Shown here: positions 8,141 to 16,751 of the stretch, piece by piece
Layout of the letters: each line of letters starts with the position of its first letter
How positions within the stretch are numbered: position 1 is the first letter of the stretch
Program-made: the position numbers and the translations under genes
The notes under the pieces: model-generated
Databases searched by the model: none
What the model was told of the DNA's origin: nothing
What the model saw: only the letters and a program-made list of their open reading frames with translations
NCBI GenBank assembly: GCA_900544345.1
Contig: UQUR01000001.1
Coordinates: 186,001-250,000, forward strand
Reading direction: 5' to 3'
DNA: 64,000 nucleotides
DNA from: an uncultured Sutterella sp.
GTDB taxonomy: Bacteria; Pseudomonadota; Gammaproteobacteria; Burkholderiales; Burkholderiaceae_F

Positions 8141-9454
8141 ATGGCTAAGATACAAAAAATTGCCGGTATTCGCGGCATGAATGACATTCTTCCGTCAGAA
8201 GCTCCGATTTGGGAGTATTTCGAGGAGTGCGCCCATGACGTGCTTCGTGCATACGGCTACAAACAAATCCGAACGCCGATCTTGGAAGCAACCTCTCTTT
8301 TCAAACGTGGTATCGGTGAAGTAACTGATATTGTTGAAAAAGAAATGTATTGCTTCACCGATTCGCTCAACGGTGAAGAACTTGCATTGCGCCCTGAAAA
8401 TACTGCTGGTGTTGTTCGCAGTGTGATTGAGCATAACCTGACATACAACGCTCCTCAACGCCTTTGGTACTTTGGTCCGATGTTTAGACACGAACGTCCT
8501 CAGCGTGGCCGTTATCGTCAGTTTCACCAGCTGGGTGTCGAGGCTTTGGGCTTTAAGGGGCCGGACGTTGATGTTGAACAGATTTTAATGGCACGACGCC
8601 TTTTTGATGATTTAGAAATCCTGCCTTTGAAATTGGAATTGAATTCGCTTGGCAATTTAGATGAGCGAAAAGCTCATCGTGAAGCGCTTATCAAGTATTT
8701 TGAATCCAACCAGGATATTTTGGATGAGGATGCCAAACGCCGCTTATACAGCAACCCGCTTCGTATCCTTGATACTAAAAATCCGGATATGCAGGAGATG
8801 GTTGAAGGGGCCCCTAGACTTTTGGACTATCTCAAAGAAGAAAGCTTGTCTTTCCTGCATCGCATGGAAGAATTGCTTTCTGTTGCCGGTGTGGACTATA
8901 CGATCAACCCTCGTCTTGTCAGAGGGCTTGATTATTACAACCACACAGTTTATGAATGGGTTACGGATAAGTTAGGCGCTCAGGCCACAGTTTGCGGAGG
9001 CGGCCGTTATGATCCTCTTATTGAAATGCTGGGCGGCCGTCCCACTCCTGCAGTCGGTTTTGCTATGGGAGTCGAACGCATCTTAGAAGTCATGAAAGAA
9101 TGCGGATTCGAGTCAGGGGAACCAGATACTGAAATTTACGTTTTGCATCAAGGTGGAGCTTCTCAGGGCTACGCTATGATGTTGGGAGAAATCTTGCGTG
9201 ATGCGTTTTACGAAGTAATTGTTCACGCGGGTGAAGCCAGCTTGAAGAGCCAGATGAAAAAGGCCGATCAAAGCGGAGCAAAATATGCTTTGATTTGCGG
9301 CGAAGATGAAACGGCTCACGGATGTGTGACAGTGAAATGCATGCACGGTGAGGAAGCTGAGCGCTTTATGAAGCAGGAAACGCTTGACTTACAGGATGCG
9401 ATTCAATATTTTGTCAATTTGAACGACGACTTTTTCAAAGAAGACGAGGAATAA
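8141..9454 (+). CDS. hisS: Histidyl-tRNA synthetase
   Basis: Class II synthetase charging tRNA-His. The 437-residue protein has the motif 2 region around RPENTAGVVRSV and FRHERPQRGRYRQFHQ, the two HisRS-specific segments (LVRGLDYYNHTVYEW and CGGGRYD), motif 3 in PAVGFAMGVERI, and a C-terminal anticodon-binding domain. There is no hisZ-like shortening. It lies between ispG and yfgM with a three-base gap to yfgM, in the order usual for Burkholderiales. Confidence 0.96.
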   Translation: MAKIQKIAGIRGMNDILPSEAPIWEYFEECAHDVLRAYGYKQIRTPILEATSLFKRGIGEVTDIVEKEMYCFTDSLNGEELALRPENTAGVVRSVIEHNLTYNAPQRLWYFGPMFRHERPQRGRYRQFHQLGVEALGFKGPDVDVEQILMARRLFDDLEILPLKLELNSLGNLDERKAHREALIKYFESNQDILDEDAKRRLYSNPLRILDTKNPDMQEMVEGAPRLLDYLKEESLSFLHRMEELLSVAGVDYTINPRLVRGLDYYNHTVYEWVTDKLGAQATVCGGGRYDPLIEMLGGRPTPAVGFAMGVERILEVMKECGFESGEPDTEIYVLHQGGASQGYAMMLGEILRDAFYEVIVHAGEASLKSQMKKADQSGAKYALICGEDETAHGCVTVKCMHGEEAERFMKQETLDLQDAIQYFVNLNDDFFKEDEE

Positions 9455-9457
9455 GGC

Positions 9458-10111
9458 ATGGCCTACGATTTACAAGAACAAGAGTCATTAGATGAATTAA
9501 AAGCCTGGTGGGAGAAGTGGGGCAATCTGGTTCTTTCCGTTATTACTGTGGTCTGTTTGGCTTTTGCGGGTTATAACGGTATGAAGTGGTGGGAGCGTCA
9601 TCAGGCTCAGGAAGCCAGTGTGGCTTACTCTTCTCTTCAAACGGCAATTATGCAGCAAGCTGAGCCTGCTTCTGTGCAGAAAATTGTTGATGCATTGATT
9701 GAAGATGCAGGATCAACTGTATACGGTCCTATGGGGGCTCTGAGCGCATCGCGCTATTTAGAAGCTAAAGGTGAAAGTGCTAAAGCCCAAGAGCTTTTGC
9801 ATTGGGTGGTTTTGGAGTCTGACCGACCCGAATTTCAAACTGTTGCCCGAGTGCGTTTGGCAGGCTTTTTGTTAGATGATAAAAAATATGAAGATGCTGT
9901 TGCACTTTTGGTGGCAGCTCAACCCACGGATCGCCAAATTGCGTTGGTTAATGATCGTTTAGGAGATGCTTATTTTGCAAAGGGTGATATTGTCAATGCA
10001 CGTCGTGTTTGGCAGGAAGCTCTTAAGCATCCGATTGATCCGGCATTGATGGGTTTTGTTCAATTGAAACTTCAAGCTTTACCTGAAGAAGCCGAACAAC
10101 AGAAGCAATAA
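9458..10111 (+). CDS. yfgM: YfgM-family inner-membrane TPR protein
   Basis: Ancillary SecYEG-associated protein thought to link translocon and periplasmic chaperones. The 217 residues have a short cytoplasmic N-terminus rich in acidic residues (QEQESLDELKAWWEKWG), one membrane helix at about 25-44, and a periplasmic tetratricopeptide-like region with repeated Ala/Leu/Tyr spacing (ARVRLAGFLLDDKKYEDA, DRLGDAYFAKGDIVNARRVW). It sits between hisS and bamB as in most beta- and gammaproteobacteria. Confidence 0.88.
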   Translation: MAYDLQEQESLDELKAWWEKWGNLVLSVITVVCLAFAGYNGMKWWERHQAQEASVAYSSLQTAIMQQAEPASVQKIVDALIEDAGSTVYGPMGALSASRYLEAKGESAKAQELLHWVVLESDRPEFQTVARVRLAGFLLDDKKYEDAVALLVAAQPTDRQIALVNDRLGDAYFAKGDIVNARRVWQEALKHPIDPALMGFVQLKLQALPEEAEQQKQ

Positions 10112-10125
10112 AATTTAAAGGTTTA

Positions 10126-11238
10126 ATGATGAAAAAAACACTTCTGGCATTGGCAGCCGCAGCGGTTTTGGCTGGTTGCAGTACACCGAGTTCTCAAGCG
10201 CCTACTGAGCTTGAGGACTATAACTCTATTGCAGAACCCGATGTGATTTGGTCTAAGAATGTAGGTGAGAGCCTCACAAATTATTTGGTGCCGAGCGTTG
10301 TGGGCAGTACGGTCTATGCGGCCGGTGGCAATACGCTTTATCGGCTTGATGCAGAAACGGGTGATGAGGTTTGGAGTCTTGATACTGACGCTCCGATTGC
10401 TGCCGGTGTAGGCAGCGACGGGTATATCGTCGCTGTTGGTACGGCTAAAGGAGAGTTGGTTGTCGCCGATGCTGAAGGTAAAAAACTTTGGTCAACTTTC
10501 TTAACGAGCGAAATGGATGCTGTGCCGCTTGTAGGTAATGGTTTGGTCATTGTTCGTACGGCAGATACCCGTGTGACGGCCTTTGATGCAACAACCGGTG
10601 AGCAACGTTGGCGCTACCAACGTCAGGCTCCGTCGCTCACGATTAAAAATGCTTCCGGCATGATTTTCTTTGGGCCGATGATTTTGGTAGGCCAAAGTAA
10701 CGGTTATCTTTTAGGCTTGTCTCCGGAAGGTCGACCGGTTTGGCAGGCATTAATTTCCGAGGCACGTGGTATCACTGAGGTGGAACGTTTGGTCGACATT
10801 TTGGGCTCGCCCATGGTCAACGGAGACCTTTTATGTGCTTCAGCTTTCCAGGGTAGATTGGTCTGTATGAATGCTGGAAACGGTCAACTGCGTTTCACGC
10901 ATGATGTGACCGCGATGACGCCTCCGGCAGCTGACGACCGTTTTGTTTACGTTGGCAATACGGCTAGCGAAATTTATGCATTTGACCGTACCCGTGGCTA
11001 TCCGGTCTGGAAGAATGAAAACTTAAAGTGGCGTGGTGTGCGCGCCATTACACCGATGTCTGGCGTTGTGGCCGTCGGTGACAGCGAAGGCTATATTCAA
11101 ATTCTCAATCCCGAAAGCGGAGAAATTATTGGCCGCACGCAGTTAGACGGAGCAATTATTTCGCCGGCTCAAAGTTATGAGCAAGGTGCTATTTTCCAAA
11201 CAGAAGAAGGTGAAGTGGCCTTCATCAAGGTACAGTAA
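10126..11238 (+). CDS. bamB: Outer-membrane assembly lipoprotein BamB
   Basis: Lipoprotein of the BAM complex that supports BamA (53.6 kb) in inserting beta-barrel proteins. The 370-residue precursor has a signal peptide ending in the lipobox LAGC with the acylated Cys at 18, followed by PQQ-type beta-propeller repeats: several blades carry the pattern 'YALDAETG...W' (for example YRLDAETGDEVWSLDT and TAFDATTGEQRWRYQ). Either of two adjacent ATGs (10126, 10129) could be used. der starts three bases after the stop. Confidence 0.94.
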   Translation: MMKKTLLALAAAAVLAGCSTPSSQAPTELEDYNSIAEPDVIWSKNVGESLTNYLVPSVVGSTVYAAGGNTLYRLDAETGDEVWSLDTDAPIAAGVGSDGYIVAVGTAKGELVVADAEGKKLWSTFLTSEMDAVPLVGNGLVIVRTADTRVTAFDATTGEQRWRYQRQAPSLTIKNASGMIFFGPMILVGQSNGYLLGLSPEGRPVWQALISEARGITEVERLVDILGSPMVNGDLLCASAFQGRLVCMNAGNGQLRFTHDVTAMTPPAADDRFVYVGNTASEIYAFDRTRGYPVWKNENLKWRGVRAITPMSGVVAVGDSEGYIQILNPESGEIIGRTQLDGAIISPAQSYEQGAIFQTEEGEVAFIKVQ

Positions 11239-11241
11239 ACG

Positions 11242-12588
11242 ATGCTTCCTGTGATTGCTTTGGTAGGACGTCCCAATGTTGGGAAATCCACCTTATTTAA
11301 CCGACTTACTCGATCCCGCGATGCTTTGGTGGCTGATTTCCCGGGCTTAACGAGAGACAGACAGTATGGGGAGGGTCGTGTCGGCCCGCGTCCCTACATT
11401 GTGGTTGATACGGGTGGCTTTGAACCTGTGAAGAGCCAGGGTATTGTTAAAGCCATGGCCAGTCAAGCTGAGCTTGCTATTGAAGAGGCTGACGTCGTTA
11501 TTTTTGTGGTTGATGCCCGAAGTGGTTTAACGCCACACGATGAACGGATTGCTAACCATTTGCGTCGTGCTCATCGCCCCGTTGTGCTTGCTGTCAATAA
11601 AGCTGAAGGCTTGGACTCCGTTCATGCGGCAGAGTTTTACGAATTGGCAATGGGTGAACCCAATATGATTTCGGCCGCACACGGTCATGGTGTGCACAAT
11701 ATGATTGAGCTCGCCTTGTCGCTTTGTCCGGATGAGGAAATCCCTATTGTTGAAGACGAAGATGAAGAGGGAAAGGCGCCACGCATCAAAGTTGCTCTTG
11801 CCGGTCGGCCTAATGCTGGCAAGAGTACTTTAATTAATGCTCTTTTGGGAGAAGAGCGGCTCATTGCCTACGATATGCCGGGGACTACACGAGACTCTAT
11901 TCGAGTGGACTTTGAGTATGACGGACGCGATTACGCATTGATTGATACTGCCGGTTTGCGTCGCAAAGGCAAAGTGTTTGAGGCAATTGAAAAATTTTCT
12001 GTAGTAAAAACACTTCAAGCTATTGCAGATTCCAACGTTGTCGTTTTGGTATTGGATGCCAAAGAGGGTATTGCCGAGCATGATGCTCATATTGCAGGCT
12101 ACGTGCTTGAAAGTGGTCGTGCCCTTGTGGTGGCGATTAATAAGTGGGATGCTTTGGATAGCTATGAAAGAAGTCGCATTGATGAAGAGATCGAGCATAA
12201 GCTACACTTTTTAAATTGGGCAAGACAGATTCATATTTCTGCTTTAAAGCGCAACGGGCTGAATCATTTGATGAAGGCCGTATCCGATGCCCATGCAGCA
12301 GCTTTTGCAAAATTGTCTACTCCTAAATTAACCCGTGCGCTGATTGAAGCGGTTCAACGTCAGTCGCCACCTCGGGTAAAGGGGGTGCGTCCTAAGCTGC
12401 GCTATGCACATCAAGGTGGTCAGAATCCTCCTGTAGTTGTGATTCACGGCAACAGCCTTCAGGCTGTGCCAGACAGCTATAAGCGCTATCTTGAGGGGTG
12501 GTTCCGAGATCAGTTCAATTTAGCTGGTACACCTTTAAGAATTGAATTTAAGATTAATCGAAACCCCTACGTGGAGAAAAAGGATTAA
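11242..12588 (+). CDS. der: Ribosome-assembly GTPase Der (EngA)
   Basis: Tandem-GTPase needed for maturation of the 50S subunit. The 448-residue protein has two G domains, with P-loops GRPNVGKST (9-17) and GRPNAGKST (188-196), DTGG and DTAG switch II elements and NKAE/NKWD specificity motifs, then the KH-like C-terminal domain that contains RGQNPP-type sequence (HQGGQNPPVVVIHG). An acidic linker (EDEDEEG) separates the two G domains. It is in the bamB-der-hfq order typical of the group. Confidence 0.96.
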   Translation: MLPVIALVGRPNVGKSTLFNRLTRSRDALVADFPGLTRDRQYGEGRVGPRPYIVVDTGGFEPVKSQGIVKAMASQAELAIEEADVVIFVVDARSGLTPHDERIANHLRRAHRPVVLAVNKAEGLDSVHAAEFYELAMGEPNMISAAHGHGVHNMIELALSLCPDEEIPIVEDEDEEGKAPRIKVALAGRPNAGKSTLINALLGEERLIAYDMPGTTRDSIRVDFEYDGRDYALIDTAGLRRKGKVFEAIEKFSVVKTLQAIADSNVVVLVLDAKEGIAEHDAHIAGYVLESGRALVVAINKWDALDSYERSRIDEEIEHKLHFLNWARQIHISALKRNGLNHLMKAVSDAHAAAFAKLSTPKLTRALIEAVQRQSPPRVKGVRPKLRYAHQGGQNPPVVVIHGNSLQAVPDSYKRYLEGWFRDQFNLAGTPLRIEFKINRNPYVEKKD

Positions 12589-12632
12589 ACTAGGATACTG
12601 GGTGTTCGATTGTCGGGCAACCTTAACAAGAA

Positions 12633-12655
12633 GGCGCGAAATTAAGCGCCCGGAG
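12633..12655 (+). promoter_or_regulatory. Hairpin next to the hfq ribosome-binding site
   Basis: GGCGC (12633-12637) and GCGCC (12646-12650) form a five-pair GC stem that ends one base before the hfq Shine-Dalgarno GGAG (12652-12655). It could affect ribosome access; Hfq is known to autoregulate in E. coli, but that this hairpin does so here is inference. Confidence 0.35.
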
Positions 12656-12662
12656 AATAAAA

Positions 12663-12899
12663 ATGACAAATAAAGGCCAACTTTTACAAGATCCGTTCCT
12701 CAACATTTTGCGTAAGGAACATATTCCGGTTTCTATCTACTTAGTCAACGGCATTAAACTGCAAGGTCAAGTTGAGTCGTTTGACCAGTATGTTGTGTTG
12801 CTTCGCAATACTGTAACCCAAATGGTTTACAAACATGCGATCAGCACGGTGGTGCCCACGAAACCAGTGAACATGCCCTCTGTCGAAGACGCTGAGTAA
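12663..12899 (+). CDS. hfq: RNA chaperone Hfq
   Basis: Hexameric Sm-like protein that pairs small RNAs with mRNAs. The 78-residue protein has the conserved N-terminus (KGQLLQDPFLNILRKE), the Sm1 motif from VNGIKLQGQVESFDQYVVLL and the Sm2 motif YKHAIST. The C-terminal tail is short (about 12 residues after the Sm core), as in many betaproteobacteria. GGAG at 12652 is its ribosome-binding site. A terminator separates it from hflX. Confidence 0.97.
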   Translation: MTNKGQLLQDPFLNILRKEHIPVSIYLVNGIKLQGQVESFDQYVVLLRNTVTQMVYKHAISTVVPTKPVNMPSVEDAE

Positions 12900-12922
12900 T
12901 TAAACCACTGATTGTTTTTAAG

Positions 12923-12958
12923 GAGTGTGTCGAGGTTTGAGCCTGGCACGCTCTTTTT
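12923..12958 (+). terminator. Terminator between hfq and hflX
   Basis: GAGTGTGTC (12923-12931) pairs with GGCACGCTC (12945-12953), nine pairs with two G-T, followed by TTTTT. It is likely to end part of the der-hfq transcript. Confidence 0.65.
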
Positions 12959-12969
12959 GTGCTTAAGCT

Positions 12970-14139
12970 ATGACCATTTTCCAAATAGATTCTGCTGAAG
13001 AAAAATCGCCTCGGGCGTATCTGGTTTGTGTGAGCACTTCACGCATAACTATTCCTGATGCGGCTGAAGAATTAACAGAATTGGCTCGAAGTGATGCTTT
13101 GGAGCCTGTTGGCTTGATGCTTGCAAAGCGAGATAAACCTGATCCGGCAACGTATTTGGGTAGTGGAAAAATTGCAGAGCTCGCCGAGGAAGTCAAACGC
13201 TTGCAAATTGGCGTGGTTGTTTTTGATGTTGCACTTTCTGCAGCTCAGCAACGCAATATCGAACGTACTGTAGGTGTAGCTGTTTTAGACCGTACGCAGT
13301 TGATTTTAGAAATCTTTCAGCGCCGGGCAAAAAGTAAAGAAGGGCGTTTACAGGTTGAATTAGCTCGTTTGGAACATTTATCTACCCGTTTGGTTCGAGG
13401 TTGGACTCATTTGGAACGTCAGAGGGGAGGTCTGGGTAAAACGGGTGGTCCAGGTGAAAAGCAAATTGAATTGGACCGCCGGATGATTGGTGTGCGGGTC
13501 AAGCAACTTAGAGAACAACTTAAAAAACTTACCAAGCAGCGTAATACTCAAAGAAAAGGCCGCTCACGAAGCGATATTGTTTCACTCTCAATTGTGGGTT
13601 ACACCAACGCAGGAAAGTCGACACTGTTTAATACCTTAACTAAGTCAAGTATTTATGCAGCTGATCAACTTTTTGCAACACTTGATACGACGGCCAGACG
13701 CTGCTATGTGGGAGACGGGGAAAGTGTTGTACTCAGTGATACTGTTGGTTTTATTCGAGGTTTGCCCCACCAGTTAGTAGAAGCCTTTAAGTCGACTCTT
13801 GATGAAACAGTTCATGCTGATATTTTGCTTCATGTGGTAGATGCTTCAAGTGCAGCAAAAGATGATCAGATCGTTGAGGTCGAAAAGGTGCTTGAGGAAA
13901 TTGATGCCAATGAGATCCCGACTATTTTGGTTTTAAACAAAATTGACAGAACCGATTTGGAACCAGAAATATTAAGAAATGATTTAGGGGAAATTGAAGC
14001 GGTGCGAATTTCGGCTTTAAAAGGATTGGGTTTAGATTTGTTGCGTGAAGCTATATTGGAAAAATCCCGTGAAATTAAAGAAGCGAATAAGAGTATCCCA
14101 AGGGAGTTAGAGGATTGGGAACTGGACTCCAAAGCATAG
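12970..14139 (+). CDS. hflX: Ribosome-associated GTPase HflX
   Basis: GTPase that splits stalled or hibernating 70S ribosomes. The 389-residue protein has the N-terminal HflX domain (with the glycine-rich LVRGWTHLERQRGGLGKTGGPGE segment at about 141-163), a coiled linker of basic residues, then the G domain with P-loop GYTNAGKST (210-218), switch II DTVGFIRGLPHQL and NKID. It normally precedes hflK-hflC; here about 10.5 kb of other genes separate them. Confidence 0.95.
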   Translation: MTIFQIDSAEEKSPRAYLVCVSTSRITIPDAAEELTELARSDALEPVGLMLAKRDKPDPATYLGSGKIAELAEEVKRLQIGVVVFDVALSAAQQRNIERTVGVAVLDRTQLILEIFQRRAKSKEGRLQVELARLEHLSTRLVRGWTHLERQRGGLGKTGGPGEKQIELDRRMIGVRVKQLREQLKKLTKQRNTQRKGRSRSDIVSLSIVGYTNAGKSTLFNTLTKSSIYAADQLFATLDTTARRCYVGDGESVVLSDTVGFIRGLPHQLVEAFKSTLDETVHADILLHVVDASSAAKDDQIVEVEKVLEEIDANEIPTILVLNKIDRTDLEPEILRNDLGEIEAVRISALKGLGLDLLREAILEKSREIKEANKSIPRELEDWELDSKA

Positions 14140-14148
14140 AAAGAAACC

Positions 14149-14177
14149 TTGCAATTTTATTGCCTGCGTGGCAAAAT
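14149..14177 (+). promoter_or_regulatory. Candidate promoter for tRNA-Ala
   Basis: TTGCAA at 14149-14154 and CAAAAT at 14172-14177 are separated by 17 bases, each matching four or five consensus positions. They lie 15 bases before the tRNA. Confidence 0.4.
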
Positions 14178-14191
14178 TTTCAATCCTGCGT

Positions 14192-14267
14192 GGGGATGTA
14201 GCTCAGTTGGCAGAGCGCTGCGTTCGCAATGCAGAGGTCGGGAGTTCGACCCTCCTCATCTCCACCA
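14192..14267 (+). tRNA. tRNA-Ala (anticodon CGC)
   Basis: A 76-base cloverleaf with a seven-pair acceptor stem, D stem GCTC/GAGC, anticodon stem CTGCG/TGCAG with loop TTCGCAA (anticodon CGC, reading GCG), a T arm with TTCGACC loop and an encoded 3' CCA. The G3-U70 acceptor pair, the main identity element for alanyl-tRNA synthetase, is present. It marks the left edge of the accessory block inserted between hflX and hflK. Confidence 0.95.
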
Positions 14268-14294
14268 TGTAATTTGTTGATTTTAAAGGAAAAT

Positions 14295-14330
14295 TCCATC
14301 TGATTTGTCTTGAGTCAGGTGGATTTTTTA
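14295..14330 (+). terminator. Terminator after tRNA-Ala
   Basis: TCCATCTGA (14295-14303) pairs with TCAGGTGGA (14315-14323), one G-T pair, followed by TTTTTTATT. It closes the single-gene tRNA unit. Confidence 0.8.
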
Positions 14331-14451
14331 TTACCGTACCAGTCCACCAGTTCAGAATCACTCGGGTGACATCGAGTTTCAATTAAACACTATCCAACGA
14401 ATGTTAGGTGACAAAGTAATATCCGCCTTAAGGAATTAACTTGAGTGATGT

Positions 14452-14481
14452 TTGACACAAGCACTTTTGCCCATAGCTAAT
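14452..14481 (+). promoter_or_regulatory. Candidate promoter of the SUMF1-like/flavodoxin cluster
   Basis: A perfect TTGACA at 14452-14457 is followed, 18 bases on, by GCTAAT (14476-14481). The rest of the 330-base gap between the tRNA and the first gene shows no coding potential. The leader to the first gene is about 105 bases. Confidence 0.4.
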
Positions 14482-14596
14482 ATCCACTGTTGTCGGTAAG
14501 TGTAACAGAGTGTTCAAGTGAATAACTTTGTAGATTCAGGCAATTATTTTCCTTTTCAAGTCTGAATAATCAATTGATAGGGAAAGGAGGATAAAA

Positions 14597-15453
14597 GTGT
14601 TGAGGAATTTTCATAAGACTAAGAATCATTGCGGTGTTTGTGCTTTGTTGTTAGTGCTTAGTTCAGCCGCGTATGCTCAAGTTCAGACTCAAGAGCCTGC
14701 GTTTGAAATGGTCAAAGTTCAGGGCGGAGAGTTTTTGATGGGAAGTCCTGAAAATGAATTTGAACGCCAAAAAGATGAGCAGCAGCACAAAGTTCGGGTC
14801 AATGACTTTTTGATGAGCCGCTATGAAGTGACTCAGGCTGATTTTGAGGCGGTTATGTCGTTTAATCCATCTTCTCATAAAGGGCAAAATTTGCCGGTAG
14901 AGAATGTTTCATGGTTTGACGCAGTGCGCTTTTGCAATGAATTAAGCCGTCAGAATGGTTTAACGCCTGTTTATGACATCGAAGATAATCAGGGAACGCC
15001 ATCAGTGTCTTTCAATCAAAAAGCAAACGGCTATCGTTTACCCACAGAGGCTGAATGGGAATACGCCGCCCGTGCAGGCACGCAGACACCTTTTAGTACC
15101 GGTGAAAATATCAATTCAAATCAAGCGAACTATTACGGCACCTATCCGTACAAAGACAGACCTTCAGAACTTTACAGAGGTGAGACGATTCAAGTAGGCA
15201 GTTTCCAGCCAAACGCTTGGGGTTTATATGATATGCACGGAACGTCTGGGAGTGGTGCTGGGATCGCTACGGAGCTTATAGCGTGAATTCCGACAATAAT
15301 CCGACGGGAGCAGAAAGCGGACGTTACCGTGTCAACAGAGGGGGCGGCTTTAACGATTTCGGAAAGCACTTAAGAAGTGCTTATCGAGCTGCTCACAACC
15401 CAGAAAATAAAACATTCAATATCGGTATCCGTTTAGTGCGTAATGCTCAGTAA
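14597..15453 (+). pseudogene. SUMF1/FGE-like exported protein, frameshifted
   Basis: Formylglycine-generating-enzyme-like (SUMF1) fold with a Sec signal peptide ending AYA at residues 25-27. Landmarks are FEMVKVQGGEFLMGSPE, MSRYEVTQADFEAV, PVENVSWFDAVRFCNELS, GYRLPTEAEWEYAARAG and WGLYDMHG. At 15239-15243 one base is missing: the shifted frame carries on with VWEWCWDRYGAYS and RVNRGGGFNDFGKHLRSAYR and ends at TAA 15451-15453, giving 285 residues if repaired. In the present frame it stops at 15286. The two FGE catalytic cysteines are not found in the LRSAYRAAHNP region, so the protein was probably a non-catalytic member. The start is GTG 14597 or TTG 14600 after AAAGGAGG. It leads a four-gene cluster. 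Confidence 0.82.
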
Positions 15454-15468
15454 AGAGGAGGAGCGATA

Positions 15469-16038
15469 ATGAAATCAACTCGCAGAAATTTTTTAGGAGC
15501 GATCTCTGGACTTTCTTTGGTTGCGGCTTCAGGAACACTTTGGGCTCAAACTGCCGCTAAGGGAAAAATCCTGGTTGTGTTCTTCTCATGGTCGGGCAAT
15601 ACACGCTATATCGCACAAATGATTCAAAATAAGACTGGGGCAGATATTGTTGAGCTCGAACTCGTCAAGCCTTATTCAGAAAATTACAGCACATGCTTAG
15701 AAGAGGCAAAGCGTGATCAACGGGCTGACGCTCGACCGCAGCTTAAGACTCGTATCGAGAATATAGCTCAGTATGACACCATCCTTTTAGGTTATCCCAA
15801 TTGGTGGGCTTCTATTCCGATGCCTATTGCTAGCTTTTTGGAGCATTATGATCTATCAGGTAAAACGATTGTTCCATTTTGCACGCATGGGGGAGGTCGC
15901 TTAGGACAGAGCGTTTCTGCCATTTCTAAGTTGGTACCGAATTCAACAATAGGTGAGGCTTTGTCGGTGCATTATCGAGGGGGATCGTCGCTATCTCACG
16001 ATATGGACCTTTGGTTAAAAGACAATAAAGTAATGTAA
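15469..16038 (+). CDS. Tat-exported flavodoxin-like protein
   Basis: A 189-residue flavodoxin-fold protein with a twin-arginine signal peptide (TRRNFLG at 4-10, hydrophobic core, cleavage after LWA at about 26). The FMN phosphate loop is SWSGNTR (40-46), and the YPNWWASIPMPIASFLE and CTHGGGRLGQS segments form the remaining isoalloxazine-binding loops. Tat export implies folding with FMN in the cytoplasm and action in the periplasm as an electron carrier or quinone/flavin reductase (inference). It follows the SUMF1-like gene by 15 bases and overlaps the next gene by one base, so the three are one operon. Confidence 0.85.
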   Translation: MKSTRRNFLGAISGLSLVAASGTLWAQTAAKGKILVVFFSWSGNTRYIAQMIQNKTGADIVELELVKPYSENYSTCLEEAKRDQRADARPQLKTRIENIAQYDTILLGYPNWWASIPMPIASFLEHYDLSGKTIVPFCTHGGGRLGQSVSAISKLVPNSTIGEALSVHYRGGSSLSHDMDLWLKDNKVM

Positions 16039-16751
16039 TGATCATGACTACTTCGGCAAAAAGGATAAACATAGCGTCAAAAAAGACATTTTCAGCCCTA
16101 TTTTTTGCCTTGTTTATCCTATGCCTGGGCGCCCGACTTACGGGGCTACTTTTTCATCAACTGCTAGGTTTGGTTTTTATTGCTTTTGCACTCATTCATT
16201 GTTTAGTGCATTCGGGCTGGTTTTTTAGTTTTTCATTAGGCCGCTGGACAATAAGACGAATTGTTAGCGCAATTATTAATTTAGTCTTGTGTTTTTGTAT
16301 TTCAGTATTGTTAGTGACAGGTGTCTACCTTTCGCCTGACTTATTCAGTTTTCTTCAGTTGCACTCTTCCATGATGACCCGCTTAATTCACTCTATAGCG
16401 GCTTTTTGGACTTTAGTGCTCATTGGCATTCATTTGGGGCTTCATGCCCAGATATTTATCAGAGCCTTATCAAAATACCTGAGTTTAGGTGCAATATATT
16501 TTTTTGCGATATTGCTCAGTGCCTTTGGTGTGATAGGTTTTGTGGATCGGATGCTTTTTGAAAAGCTCTTTTTAGGATTTTCTTTTGATTTTTGGGATGA
16601 AAATAGACCACTTGTACTCTACTTTGTTCTCTATGCAGCAGTCAGTCTGATGGTGACGGTTGTTACAGAGCTAGTTCTTGAAATATCTCATCGAAAAAAT
16701 GCTGTTTTCAGAAAGTCTTTTTTGGGAATTAAAGATGCAAAAATGCATTAA
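16038..16751 (+). CDS. DUF4405-like polytopic membrane protein, probable cytochrome b type
   Basis: A 237-residue membrane protein with about six helices (roughly 17-39, 41-66, 71-98, 112-140, 150-170, 190-215). Histidines 40, 54 and 58 in the second helix and 118, 132 and 136 in the fourth are placed like paired heme ligands of a cytochrome b, as in DUF4405 proteins. It could pass electrons between the quinol pool and the periplasmic flavodoxin encoded just upstream (inference). The ATG overlaps the upstream stop (TAATG). The 3' end overlaps the next gene by 17 bases. Confidence 0.65.
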   Translation: MIMTTSAKRINIASKKTFSALFFALFILCLGARLTGLLFHQLLGLVFIAFALIHCLVHSGWFFSFSLGRWTIRRIVSAIINLVLCFCISVLLVTGVYLSPDLFSFLQLHSSMMTRLIHSIAAFWTLVLIGIHLGLHAQIFIRALSKYLSLGAIYFFAILLSAFGVIGFVDRMLFEKLFLGFSFDFWDENRPLVLYFVLYAAVSLMVTVVTELVLEISHRKNAVFRKSFLGIKDAKMH

